In this document: positions 1-9,344 of the stretch, piece after piece
Layout: the number at the start of each line of letters is the position of its first letter
Numbering within the stretch: the stretch's first letter is position 1
Origin: Tissierellia bacterium
GTDB taxonomy: Bacteria > Bacillota > Clostridia > Tissierellales > Tepidimicrobiaceae
Direction: 5' to 3'
Length of the DNA stretch: 47,404 nucleotides
Assembly: GCA_012735405.1 (NCBI GenBank)
Contig: JAAYHM010000049.1
Location: 1 to 47,404, forward strand
The notes under the pieces: generated by a model
Seen by the model: the letters and a program-made list of their open reading frames with translations, nothing else
Databases searched by the model: none
Told to the model about the DNA's origin: nothing
Made by a program: the position numbers and the translations under genes

Positions 1-72
1 AGAAGAATCAAGTACCTTTAAAAAAAATTTCGGATTCTTTAAATATTCATTATTTATATATGTTATTGACAT
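1..72 (-). CDS. N-terminal start of a CDS running off the window, possibly a PAS-domain regulator
   Basis: Minus-strand ATG at 70-72 reads MSITYINNEYLKNPKFFLKVLDSS... to the edge; 'FLKVLDSS' resembles starts of PAS domains in sigma54-type regulators. Very short. Confidence 0.35.
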   Translation of the reverse strand, partial: MSITYINNEYLKNPKFFLKVLDSS

Positions 73-284
73 ACTTACTTACCTGGTTTTTATCCTTATT
101 ATAAAAAACATTAAAAAACCAGGATATTCACCACCTTTTTTTTATTTGTCTTATTACAAAGGAGAAGGTATATTAGGGCCTGATTATTAATTAATTTGAG
201 TCACTATTATATTAAATTTTGCAAATATTGTCAACATTGTAACATATCCATTTATTTTTAGCAGGCTTAATATAGTATTTTAAA

Positions 285-326
285 AAAATAACCGCTAGTA
301 TACTATGATGCACTAGCGGTTATTTT
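285..326 (-). terminator. Rho-independent terminator after the ykvI-like gene
   Basis: Inverted repeat AAAATAACCGCTAGT / ACTAGCGGTTATTTT with T-run. Confidence 0.75.
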
Positions 327-336
327 GCCAAATCCT

Positions 337-1455
337 TTATTCTTCAACTTTCTTCAATACCCTAACTCTTATAGTTTTATAAGCCATAAACACAAATAGA
401 AATATTCCTACATATCCATTTATAACATATATAATGTTTACTAATTTGTCAAAGGGAACTAAAAGTCCTACAAAAACCCCTGCTGCTGCAAATACAACTG
501 TTAAAATTCTAAATTTAGGTGTTTTATCTTCAGAAAATCTAGCAACTGCTTGCCATAGTAGTGGAACTGCTGTAGTATAAATACCTGCCACTACTATTAG
601 TGAAAATATGGTTCCTAAAACTGGATGAACCTTATTGGCTAAAACCAGATTTGGTACCATTGAACCAGATAATTCTTCTATATTTGCCATGATACCTAAG
701 GTTATTATTAGCAATGCTAAGCTAAATCCTGCTGCACCAATTATAGTTCCTAAAATAGACTCATTTTTGTTGTCACTTGACGCCCCCAGTTGAGACATAA
801 ATCCAGCAAGCCATAGCATACAGAAGCCTACATAAGATACTGCTGAAAAGAACCAGTTGCTGGATGCCTTTAATAAATCTAGCTGTGGAATGATTTCATT
901 GGCATTTGCAACTCCCGATGGGTTCATGGCTATGGCAAATATACCAAGTATTACAGTTAATACTACTATGGTAGGTCCTATTTTGCCTATTACGTCAACT
1001 ATTTTACCAAGTCCAAATATTACAGTTCCTCCAGCCAATATACCCATCATTACTCCACCAACCCAGGTTGGTTGCCCATATTGCTGATTTAGAGTTGCTG
1101 CTGAACCACCTATCATTACAATGTAGGACATATAAATAAAGGCTACGGAGAAATAATCATAAAACTTTCCAATCCTTTTCCCACAGTAGTAATAAAAAAT
1201 ATCGCTTCCCTTAGCAAATTTATTATTATACCCTGCAATCATAAATTCTATACCAACATATAAGAATAGTAAAAATACAACTATTACCCCAAATGCTCCT
1301 AAAAGTCCAAAGGAACTAAAATACTGCATTACCTCTTGACCCGTTGCAAATCCACTACCTATGAGGAAGGCAATAAAAGCACCTGCTAATGTAAATACCT
1401 TACCCCAGTTTAGTTGCTTCTTACCAAGCTTGCCTATGTTAACACTCCTATCCAT
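337..1455 (-). CDS. YkvI-family (COG3949-like) membrane transporter
   Basis: 372 aa, multiple TM segments; N-terminus LAGAFIAFLIGSGFATGQEVMQYF typical of YkvI-like proteins. Confidence 0.75.
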   Translation of the reverse strand: MDRSVNIGKLGKKQLNWGKVFTLAGAFIAFLIGSGFATGQEVMQYFSSFGLLGAFGVIVVFLLFLYVGIEFMIAGYNNKFAKGSDIFYYYCGKRIGKFYDYFSVAFIYMSYIVMIGGSAATLNQQYGQPTWVGGVMMGILAGGTVIFGLGKIVDVIGKIGPTIVVLTVILGIFAIAMNPSGVANANEIIPQLDLLKASSNWFFSAVSYVGFCMLWLAGFMSQLGASSDNKNESILGTIIGAAGFSLALLIITLGIMANIEELSGSMVPNLVLANKVHPVLGTIFSLIVVAGIYTTAVPLLWQAVARFSEDKTPKFRILTVVFAAAGVFVGLLVPFDKLVNIIYVINGYVGIFLFVFMAYKTIRVRVLKKVEE

Positions 1456-1602
1456 TACCCATACTCCTAATCTGTTTTAAGTTTTCAAAGTTCCTTACAT
1501 TATATAATAAAAAGAATTTTTTGTATACCTGTAAATAAAATGGAGTCGATATGACATAGGAGAAACTCCTATGCCACTTTCAACTCCCTAATTATCTATC
1601 TA

Positions 1603-2925
1603 TTAAAAATGTGTTGCTTCTTCTATTTCAGTAGATAAAGCTTTTAATGCCCTTTCTGTCAGTTTCTTTCTTAAGGTATATTCTTCTTCTTTTGAAAGAT
1701 CAGGATTTCCAACTGGATGTGGAATTGCTATAGTTGGTACAATTCTATTAGCTCCTACAGATTCAGAGATTGTTGTTATGGTAGCCATATGAACTATAGG
1801 GATACCGTATCTTTCAATTTCTTTTACCATCGTTGCACCGCAACGTGTACATGTACCTCAGGTTGAAGTTAAAATTACACCGTCTACTCCTGCTTCTTTT
1901 AATTCTTTTCCTATCTCAGTACCAAATTTAGTTGCATTGGCTACAGAAGTTCCTGTTCCTGTAGTAGTATAGAAGTAGTCATATACCTTGCCAATAACTC
2001 CTTCTTTTTCAAATTCCTTTAATACATCCAAAGGAACAACCCTATCTGGTATTTCATTGGCATATACTGGGTCATATCCACCGTGGATTGTGTAATATTC
2101 TCCAGTTAATGCATCCCTTTGACTTACATCATATTTACCCCATTTTTGAGCACTAGCTGATTGAATTCTATCTGGGTTTCCATTTGGAACTATTCCACCA
2201 CTAGTTACTAAAGCTATAGTTGCCTTGCTTAAATCTTTAATAGCTGGAGCTGGATCTACCTTATCAAACTCTGGCATTGGAAGTTCAGTTTTAAATTCTC
2301 CACCATTTAAACGAGCAAGTAACATTTCAACAGCTCTTTGGGAGCCTCTCTTTTCTGCAAATACAGTAAGCCTTTTTCCTTGTGGTATATATCCTTCTTC
2401 TTCAGGTAGTCCTAATTCTTCACCCTTAACTAATTTCTTAGTTATATTAGCCATTACAGGTAAAGCTTCTCTCATTCCAGCAGCTGAGTCTGCAGTTTTA
2501 ACTACTATAGCTTTTGATTTACATGCTTCAACTCCTGGGTTTTCTTCATACATACCTGAAACTACAGGGATGTTTAACTCGTCTACAACTGCTTTAGCAA
2601 CACCTGCACAAGCCATACCATATCTACCTGCATTAAAGGCTGGCCCTGCAACTACTATATCAGGTTGCTTTTCCTTTATAATATTCATTATGAATTCTAA
2701 GGCTTCTTCCTTATTTTCATTGAAGAAGTTGTCTCCACAAATTATTGTTCCAATTACTTCTCCTTCACCTTGAAGTAATCCATTGAAACCCATGGCTGGC
2801 CCAACAGCTTCTTCTTTAAATTCAGGAGCCATTCCTGCTTTATCTTCTCCACCTACTTGTCCGAAGAACTGGTTCACATAGTACAATACTTTGAACTTCA
2901 TTTTTTCTCCCCCTTTCCTTGTCAT
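1603..2925 (-). CDS. grdB: Glycine/sarcosine/betaine reductase component B, selenoprotein subunit (GrdB/F/H family), Sec at in-frame UGA 1858-1860
   Basis: ORF 1858..2925 ends ...GVILTST-UGA; the same frame continues GTCTRCGATMVKEIERYGIPIVHMATI... in ORF 1603..1830. Joined motif STUGTCTRCGA is the GrdB-family Sec motif. Confidence 0.95.
1831..1845 (-). promoter_or_regulatory. Putative bacterial SECIS hairpin for grdB
   Basis: Minus strand CGTTGC-GGT-GCAACG: perfect 6-bp stem, GGT loop, loop 18 nt after the UGA. Confidence 0.7.
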
Positions 2926-4211
2926 TAATATAATTTAGCTGTGCAATAGTGATATCCAATTTCTGAAGTTGAACCAATTACAGCATTTAATTCACATTTC
3001 ATAAATCCATCTTCTTCTAAGCAGCCTTCCCATCCACCTGCTAGGGTTGCAATTGCCTTGTCATCTCCTATAACCTTGTCTGCTGGTTCTAGTGTAACAA
3101 CATGGCTTACGTTTCCTGTTGATACAACAGCTACCGCTTCCTTAGTAGTATCTGCCAATGGTTGGCTCATGCCGTCCCATCCTGAACATTCGTCTGTTAT
3201 TAATACAGTCTTAATTCCTGCATTTTCTAATCTCTTACAAATCATTAGCAGGTCTGAGTCTGGGTTACCATATCCTTCTTCTGATACAATAACTCCATCT
3301 GCACCTAGCATCTTACATAATTTAGCTGTATAATCACAGGTTCTAAACTTACCATCTAATGTAGTTAACTCTGGTGTTAGGATAACTCCCAGGAAGTTAA
3401 TTGTCTTTCCGTGTTGCTCATATAAATCTAGTATTACTGAGTTGTTTTGATGTTGATAAGTTGTTATCTTGTCACAAGCTGCAACACAGTTACCGCTTAT
3501 TACTGCCCCATCAATCTCCTCATTTGGATGCAATAGGGTTGGAAGTATTTGTTGAGTATTAACACCGTAAACATATCCATCATGTAGTAAACCCTGGGAT
3601 ATTAACATCTCTACATAAACTACCTTTGGTAGGTCTGGGTATTTTTTGCTTTCTTCTGCATGGGATCCCATTTCATATACAAGAACCTCATCTGGTTCTA
3701 CATCCCTACCAGCTTCCCCTACATATTCTGCAGCTTTTAATCCTGCAAGCCTTACTGTTTCTTCGTGAATATGTGGCTGCAAACCTTCTACTGGTGTAAT
3801 ATCAACAACCAGGTTGTAAGTTTTTGAGAATGGTGTCCATTTTGCACCTTCTCCCCACATGTCTATTACACCTTCCTGGAAACCTACTATGTCTCCTACT
3901 GTTACAACTGCTGCCCCATATAGTACATTTACCTTTCCTTCCCCAGCTTGTTCCATCTTACTTGTTACTCCCGGGAAGCCTTTTCCTTTACCCTCAATTT
4001 TCACTCTTGGTTCTATTACGTCTTTTACTGGGATAATTCTTGTTTTCTCTCCTGGTCTGGCAACATCTATCTTTACATCTTTAATTCTTTCATCTTCTTT
4101 GAGAAGATTGATTAATTCCTCTGCATTTACTGTTAGAACCCCATCCTTTACAGCAGTTTCATTGCCTAGCTGTATATCTTTAATGTGGATTCTTCTTAAT
4201 TCAAGTTTCAA
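2925..4211 (-). CDS. grdE: Glycine/sarcosine/betaine reductase component B alpha/beta precursor (GrdE/G/I family)
   Basis: 428 aa; conserved ...AVISGNCVAACDKITTYQHQ... with the Asn241-Cys242 processing site expected for the pyruvoyl proprotein. Confidence 0.93.
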   Translation of the reverse strand: MKLELRRIHIKDIQLGNETAVKDGVLTVNAEELINLLKEDERIKDVKIDVARPGEKTRIIPVKDVIEPRVKIEGKGKGFPGVTSKMEQAGEGKVNVLYGAAVVTVGDIVGFQEGVIDMWGEGAKWTPFSKTYNLVVDITPVEGLQPHIHEETVRLAGLKAAEYVGEAGRDVEPDEVLVYEMGSHAEESKKYPDLPKVVYVEMLISQGLLHDGYVYGVNTQQILPTLLHPNEEIDGAVISGNCVAACDKITTYQHQNNSVILDLYEQHGKTINFLGVILTPELTTLDGKFRTCDYTAKLCKMLGADGVIVSEEGYGNPDSDLLMICKRLENAGIKTVLITDECSGWDGMSQPLADTTKEAVAVVSTGNVSHVVTLEPADKVIGDDKAIATLAGGWEGCLEEDGFMKCELNAVIGSTSEIGYHYCTAKLY

Positions 4212-4228
4212 TGAGAGTCACCTCCACT

Positions 4229-4630
4229 TTAATTTATATAGATTCTTCTAAATTCTTCCAAGGAAGACTTTAGAAGTTCATTGTCTATAAAGGCATAATC
4301 TTCGCTATTTTTTGTATCAGGCTTTCTTCTTTGCATTAAATTTCTATAACTTTGTATACTGCTTTCTATGATTTCTACATGAGTCTCATTTATTTCATTT
4401 AACTTTTTGCCAATTATAATGGAACGGTAAGGAGAGAAAATCACTCGGATACTTGCTCCCAAAGGATGGCTTATAAGCTCATAACCTTTATGGACTAAAT
4501 CCCTAACCCTTAGTAGTACATCTTCAAAGCTGCCATCAATAAATATAACCTCTTTATAATTTTCCTTTACTCTTGGGTTATTAGTTACTATTTTGTAATT
4601 TAAGCTCTTGTCCATGATTTTCCCTCCCAT
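4229..4630 (-). CDS. grdX: GrdX family protein
   Basis: 133 aa, NPRVKENYKEVIFIDGSFEDVLLRVRDLVHKGYELISHPLGASI; position inside a grd operon. Confidence 0.85.
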   Translation of the reverse strand: MGGKIMDKSLNYKIVTNNPRVKENYKEVIFIDGSFEDVLLRVRDLVHKGYELISHPLGASIRVIFSPYRSIIIGKKLNEINETHVEIIESSIQSYRNLMQRRKPDTKNSEDYAFIDNELLKSSLEEFRRIYIN

Positions 4631-4660
4631 TGTTCTTAAGTAAATTTATCTTATCAAGTC

Positions 4661-5134
4661 CTAATACTTGGTGTATTCTTCCCTAATGGATTTTATTTCT
4701 TTAATTATTTCATCTACATCTAAAACCATTTCCATCATGCCTACTTGTTCTTCATATACAGCTGGATCTACAGATTCTTTAAACTCTGGTTCTACTGGAT
4801 GATATACTCTAAGTCCTAACTGGACTCCTGCCAATGGACCTGCAAAAGTTGGGTCTCCTGCTGTTACAGTTTCAGCCGCTAAACCTACAGCTTCTGCTTC
4901 AGCTCCTCCTACAATAACTACTATATTTTCAGCACCATATTTTTCTGTTAACTCTTTAACCCTCTTTTGATTTTCCAAGTCCATGGCTCCTGCAGCAGTT
5001 CAGACAAAGCATTCAGTTGATGAAAATACAACTTCTGCAGGAGTGGTTTTAACACATTCTTCTATTGCTGGACCTGGAATTCCATCTCTGTCCCCAATGA
5101 TTATTACCTTTGAATTCTCATTGAATATGGACAT
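4661..5134 (-). CDS. grdA: Glycine reductase complex selenoprotein A, Sec at in-frame UGA 5000-5002
   Basis: Manual minus-strand translation from ATG 5132-5134: [59 protein letters not shown]...; CFVU motif diagnostic of GrdA. The ORF track starts at the internal Met at 4984. Confidence 0.97.
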
Positions 5135-5177
5135 TTTCCCACATCCTTTCTATGTGTGTTTTTTAAGTTTGATATTT

Positions 5178-5235
5178 GTTTGTTAATTGTTTATTAATCG
5201 TTTGTTATATGTTTATTATATGTTCTTGTTTATTA
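5178..5235. promoter_or_regulatory. Helically phased direct repeats GTTTRTTA upstream of grdA
   Basis: GTTTGTTA/GTTTATTA begin at 5178, 5189, 5200 and 5211 (exactly 11 bp apart), a degenerate GTTCTTGT at 5222, another GTTTATTA at 5228. Confidence 0.6.
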
Positions 5236-5347
5236 TTCTACATGTTTTTCAATTGTATTTCAAGTGCATTTTTTAAAAAAGTTTTTCCCATCTTTTATCT
5301 CTGTCTAAAAATAGCCCTTTCTGCCATAAAATTTTTTGTAAATAAAA

Positions 5348-5387
5348 AAATCAGGTTTTAAATGTTTTCCCATTTAAAACCTGATTT
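5348..5387 (-). terminator. Terminator of the GntR gene
   Basis: Perfect 17-bp inverted repeat AAATCAGGTTTTAAATG / CATTTAAAACCTGATTT. Confidence 0.8.
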
Positions 5388-5395
5388 GGTTATTT

Positions 5396-6043
5396 TTATA
5401 ACATTTCCTTTTTAATCTTAAGTACAAAATCGTCTATGTGTTCCCTTGAATGTTTTTCTACACTATCATAATCCTTATTTTTTATTGCCTCAAGTATCTT
5501 ACTTAAGGTATCGGTAAAAAGATCAATACTATCAAAATAGGGCTCACAATAGTGCCACAATCTTTCAGTGTGATAGTGCAGCGATGTTAGGATTTCCTGT
5601 AGCCATGGATTGCCACAGCTTGCAAATATTATTTGATGAAAATCTTCGTCATCATCAATAGCTTTTTGGTAGTCCTTACTTATATCATAGGTTTTCATTC
5701 TGGATACTATTTCTTCAAGCTTTTTAATATCTTCATCACTTATCCTTTCTGCTGCCAATCTGGCAGCATAAGCATCCAATACCCTGGTAATTTCAAAAAC
5801 ATGTTTCATCTGTTTAAAATCTATGGCAGGAACCTGGGCTCCAAATCTTGGAACTATATTTAATAATTTATCCCTTTGCAAACGTTTGAATGCACTCCTT
5901 ACTGGAGTTCTGCTGGTATTGAATTCCTCAGCTATATCAGTTTCATTTAAAACTAAGCCAGGTTCATATTCAAGATGGATAATTCTATCCCTAAGTATCT
6001 CATAAATATCATTTGCATCTAGTTTATGTTCACCCATTATCAT
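5396..6043 (-). CDS. GntR family (FCD-type) transcriptional regulator
   Basis: 215 aa; wHTH NETDIAEEFNTSRTPVRSAFKRLQRDKLL plus FCD-like C-terminus. Confidence 0.85.
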   Translation of the reverse strand: MIMGEHKLDANDIYEILRDRIIHLEYEPGLVLNETDIAEEFNTSRTPVRSAFKRLQRDKLLNIVPRFGAQVPAIDFKQMKHVFEITRVLDAYAARLAAERISDEDIKKLEEIVSRMKTYDISKDYQKAIDDDEDFHQIIFASCGNPWLQEILTSLHYHTERLWHYCEPYFDSIDLFTDTLSKILEAIKNKDYDSVEKHSREHIDDFVLKIKKEML

Positions 6044-6136
6044 ACTCCTTACATAGAAATTAATTTTATGTCCCTTCTTATTTTATTACTAATATTAAAA
6101 AAATCAAATTAAAAAATTTAATAATACTTTCCTTAT

Positions 6137-6313
6137 CTATTGATCTTTATTAATAGAATTGTTGTTCTTGTTAATATAAATATCAGCTACTTTTATTCCC
6201 TTAAATAACAAAATTATTATAAGTACTTCTTTTACCAAACCTATTAAAGATCCTAATATGCCTAAGGTACCAATTGCACCCATGGCTCCCATGCCTAATT
6301 TAATATTCATCAT
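6137..6313 (-). CDS. Small hydrophobic protein, 58 aa
   Basis: Not in ORF track; manual translation MMNIKLGMGAMGAIGTLGILGSLIGLVKEVLIIILLFKGIKVADIYINKNNNSINKDQ*, preceded by GGAG-type RBS. Confidence 0.5.
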   Translation of the reverse strand: MMNIKLGMGAMGAIGTLGILGSLIGLVKEVLIIILLFKGIKVADIYINKNNNSINKDQ

Positions 6314-6390
6314 TTTATAATCTCCTTTATTTTTTATTCTTATTTGAATATATCCATGCTTAAATTATTCCGGTATGTGTTTTTCATATT

Positions 6391-6900
6391 CTACCAACTA
6401 TCAAAGTGTATCTTAGTCTCATCATACCTGTCCTTTGGTTCCTTATCTTCTTCCTTTTTACCTACTACAACCATGCCTACTGGAACTACATGCTCCGGTA
6501 AATTTAATAGCTCTGCCATAGGCTTCATTAATTCTTCCATAGGATATACTCCACACCAAACTGCTCCAAGACCTAGGCCATGGGCTGCCAAAAGCATGTT
6601 CTCTATTGATGCACAACAGTCTGAGATTAAAAAACCAAATATAGGCTGCAATTTCTTATCTCCACAAACTACAATTCCACAACCTGCCTTTGGGAGCATC
6701 TTGGCATACTGATGAAAATCAGCAATTGCTTCTAAAACTTCCTTATCCCTTAGTACAATATATTCTCTAGGTTGTCTATTGTGGGCTGAAGGTGCTTGAA
6801 ATCCAGCCTTTAGTATTGTCTTTATTTCTTCATCACTTATAACTTCCCCAGTAAACTTTCTAATGCTTCTTCTAGTATTTATTGCTTCTAAAACATCCAT
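6391..6900 (-). CDS. Nitroreductase family protein
   Basis: 169 aa; MDVLEAINTRRSIRKFT...APSAHNRQPREYIVL. Confidence 0.88.
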   Translation of the reverse strand: MDVLEAINTRRSIRKFTGEVISDEEIKTILKAGFQAPSAHNRQPREYIVLRDKEVLEAIADFHQYAKMLPKAGCGIVVCGDKKLQPIFGFLISDCCASIENMLLAAHGLGLGAVWCGVYPMEELMKPMAELLNLPEHVVPVGMVVVGKKEEDKEPKDRYDETKIHFDSW

Positions 6901-6918
6901 TAAATATAATCACCTCCT

Positions 6919-7107
6919 TTACATATTATTATATTTTTCTATGCATGATTTGCATATGCATACCTTTCCCCTTTTATCCTCTGGAACCATGTCCAGAACT
7001 TGCTTTGATACTTTAACTTCCTGACACCAGCATTTTTCTTGCCCATGCTGACAATTATTAGGTTGACCACAAATAGGACATATTTTTTCCTCAGCTGTCA
7101 AGCCCAT
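6919..7107 (-). CDS. Cysteine-rich CWC-like protein
   Basis: 62 aa: ICPICGQPNNCQHGQEKCWCQEVKV...VCICKSCIEKY. Confidence 0.7.
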   Translation of the reverse strand: MGLTAEEKICPICGQPNNCQHGQEKCWCQEVKVSKQVLDMVPEDKRGKVCICKSCIEKYNNM

Positions 7108-7303
7108 CTTATCACTCCTTTTTCTTTTATTATATAAGCAATTACCAGCTTATTTATTAAAAACTTCTAATGGTTCACTGAGAAACATAATGTATATTAA
7201 GTATCTGCTTTAATTATAACACAATTTTATCAATACTTATCTATTATTTAATAATATGATATAATTATTATTTATATAGTGCTAGTATTAGGAGGAATAA
7301 ACT

Positions 7304-7690
7304 ATGGACAGGATAATAAAAAAATGTAAGGTATGCCCTGTAGAATGTGAACTTATTATAAGCAAAGATCCAAAGGAAGCCTCAGGCTTAACAGTTGAAG
7401 GAAATAGCTGCAATAGAGGAAGAGACTTTGCCATTCATATGATGGCTGAACCTATGGAGGTGTTAACAGGCAGGGTTCTCCTTAAAAATGCAAATATGGG
7501 CCGCCTTCCTGTTAAAACAACAGCTCCAATTCCTCAAAACAAAATGGAAGAGTGTTTAAAAATATTAAATTCTACAGAAATTTCTGCTCCTGTTAAAAGG
7601 GGGCAAGTTATTATAAAAAATATATTAGGTTTAGGAGTAGATGTGATAGCTTCAAGAAAGGTAAATGCCATTGGAGGCATAAGCAGTTAG
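7304..7690 (+). CDS. DUF1667 domain-containing protein
   Basis: 128 aa; CxxCPxECELxI N-terminus and GRxPVKTTAPIP motif. Confidence 0.75.
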   Translation: MDRIIKKCKVCPVECELIISKDPKEASGLTVEGNSCNRGRDFAIHMMAEPMEVLTGRVLLKNANMGRLPVKTTAPIPQNKMEECLKILNSTEISAPVKRGQVIIKNILGLGVDVIASRKVNAIGGISS

Positions 7691-7718
7691 AAGACAGAGG
7701 GAGGGTTCCTCTGTCTTA
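7691..7718 (+). terminator. Terminator of the DUF1667 gene
   Basis: AAGACAGAGG...CCTCTGTCTT followed by ATTTTT. Confidence 0.75.
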
Positions 7719-7811
7719 TTTTTACGGCTGGTAGGAAGGATTTGCAAATATAATAGTCCACTTGGGGGAAGTTTACAAATACTAGAGTAGAGGTTGGTTC
7801 TTTGTAAATAG

Positions 7812-9176
7812 TCAATTGTGTTCAATTATTGTCTCTAGTTTGGTTCTTATATTGTAGTAATATAAAGCTGGCAGGACAGTCCCTTTCATTATGCTGGATA
7901 TGCTAATAGCCCACCATATGCCCAATAGACCAAGGCTGGTGCTGCTTAAAGCTAAGGCCATTGGAATTCTAAATAGGTTGAATACAACCCCGATTAAGGT
8001 TGGAGGCAAGGTCTTGCCAAGGCCATTAAAGGCACCAGCAGTGCCTATTTCAGTAGCCATAAAGAACTGAGACAGACCTAAAATTCTCAAATAATGTATG
8101 CCTTCCCTTATAGCTATAGGATCCTCAGGTGTAAAAATGCTAAAAAGCGGTTTTGCACCTAATATCAATAAAAGGGAAGCAAAAAAACCTATGGTTCCCA
8201 ATATCTGCATACCCCTTTTATAACCTCTCCTTATTCTAACAGTCTTCTTAGCTCCATAATTTTGACCTATAAAGGCAGAAATAGCTGAACCAAAGCCTTC
8301 TGCTGACAACCAGGTTATGGATTCAATCTGAGATCCTACATTCATAACAGCCACAGCCACATCCCCAAAGTTGGCAATAAATCTAGTAAGTATCATACTT
8401 ATACTTGAATGAATTGCCGTTTGTACAAAGGGTGGAACACCCAGCTTTACAATCCTCTTAATATACTTTAAATCTGGTTTAACTAATAATTTAACCCTTG
8501 AATATATTTCTCCGTTTTTCTTCCCAATGTAGATAAATACTATTGTAACCAAAGCTTGAGAAAAGGTGGTGGCAATGGCAGCTCCAGCTGCTCCCATAGA
8601 GGGTATAGGTCCTATTCCAAAGATGAGAATTGGGTCTAAAACCATATTGGCAACTAACCCTATGGTGTTCAGTTTAAAAGGGGTTACACTATTGCCTCCA
8701 CTATTTAATACCGCTGAGAATACAGGGTTTAGGAATTGAAATATTACTCCCAATCCTACAATAAATAAATAGGTTTGGGCCATTTCAATGACCTCTTTTT
8801 GATTTAAGTTAAAAAATCCTATTATTTCTCTTCTAAAAAGAACTAAAAATAAGGAATACAGAATAGCAATAAAAATATCCAACTGGAAGCCGCTGGATAT
8901 ATACTTCTTAACTTCTTCCATATCCCTTCTACCATAAGCATGGGCAACGCTAACTCCTAATCCTATTTGGCTTATTAATATTAAGCCAGAACCAAACCAC
9001 AATAAATTCCCTGCAGTTCCTACTGCCGCAACAGCCTCTGTGCTGTATCTGCCTAACCACATGGTATCAGTTAAACCATATGCCATTTGTATAAAGGATG
9101 TAGCCATAATGGGCATGGCCAGTTTGACTAAGGTACTGGTAATCTTGCCTTCTGTTAAATTTAAATTTCTCTCCAT
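7812..9176 (-). CDS. MATE family efflux transporter
   Basis: 454 aa, MPIMATSFIQMAYGLTDTMWLG..., 12-TM MATE signature. Confidence 0.92.
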   Translation of the reverse strand: MERNLNLTEGKITSTLVKLAMPIMATSFIQMAYGLTDTMWLGRYSTEAVAAVGTAGNLLWFGSGLILISQIGLGVSVAHAYGRRDMEEVKKYISSGFQLDIFIAILYSLFLVLFRREIIGFFNLNQKEVIEMAQTYLFIVGLGVIFQFLNPVFSAVLNSGGNSVTPFKLNTIGLVANMVLDPILIFGIGPIPSMGAAGAAIATTFSQALVTIVFIYIGKKNGEIYSRVKLLVKPDLKYIKRIVKLGVPPFVQTAIHSSISMILTRFIANFGDVAVAVMNVGSQIESITWLSAEGFGSAISAFIGQNYGAKKTVRIRRGYKRGMQILGTIGFFASLLLILGAKPLFSIFTPEDPIAIREGIHYLRILGLSQFFMATEIGTAGAFNGLGKTLPPTLIGVVFNLFRIPMALALSSTSLGLLGIWWAISISSIMKGTVLPALYYYNIRTKLETIIEHN

Positions 9177-9344
9177 TTCATCCTCCAGTTTTTATTACGG
9201 TATTCGAAAGTTATTGTATATGAAAAAATACAAGTGTTCAAGTAGAATAAATTGTGCTTGTAAAGTTATACTACAACTAAAATATATTTGGAAAGATGGC
9301 TCTCTCCAAATATATATTCAGCCTGGCTATATAAAAGGTTTTTT

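Noticed and set aside
1555-1573. CATAGGAGAAACTCCTATG hairpin between grdB and ykvI
   Set aside because: A perfect 8-bp stem but no T-tract; could be a processing or attenuation site, but evidence is too thin for a functional call.
1603-1830. Independent 75-aa protein
   Set aside because: C-terminal part of GrdB after the Sec codon, not a separate gene.
2225-2773. 182-aa plus-strand ORF opposite grdB
   Set aside because: Lies antisense within the clearly coding grdB frame and resembles no family; the same applies to the other antisense track ORFs (e.g. 3859..4251, 11521..12123, 27082..27612, 29693..30022).
4661-5134. SECIS hairpin after the grdA UGA
   Set aside because: One must exist functionally, but I could not identify a convincing stem by eye, so it is not listed as a feature.
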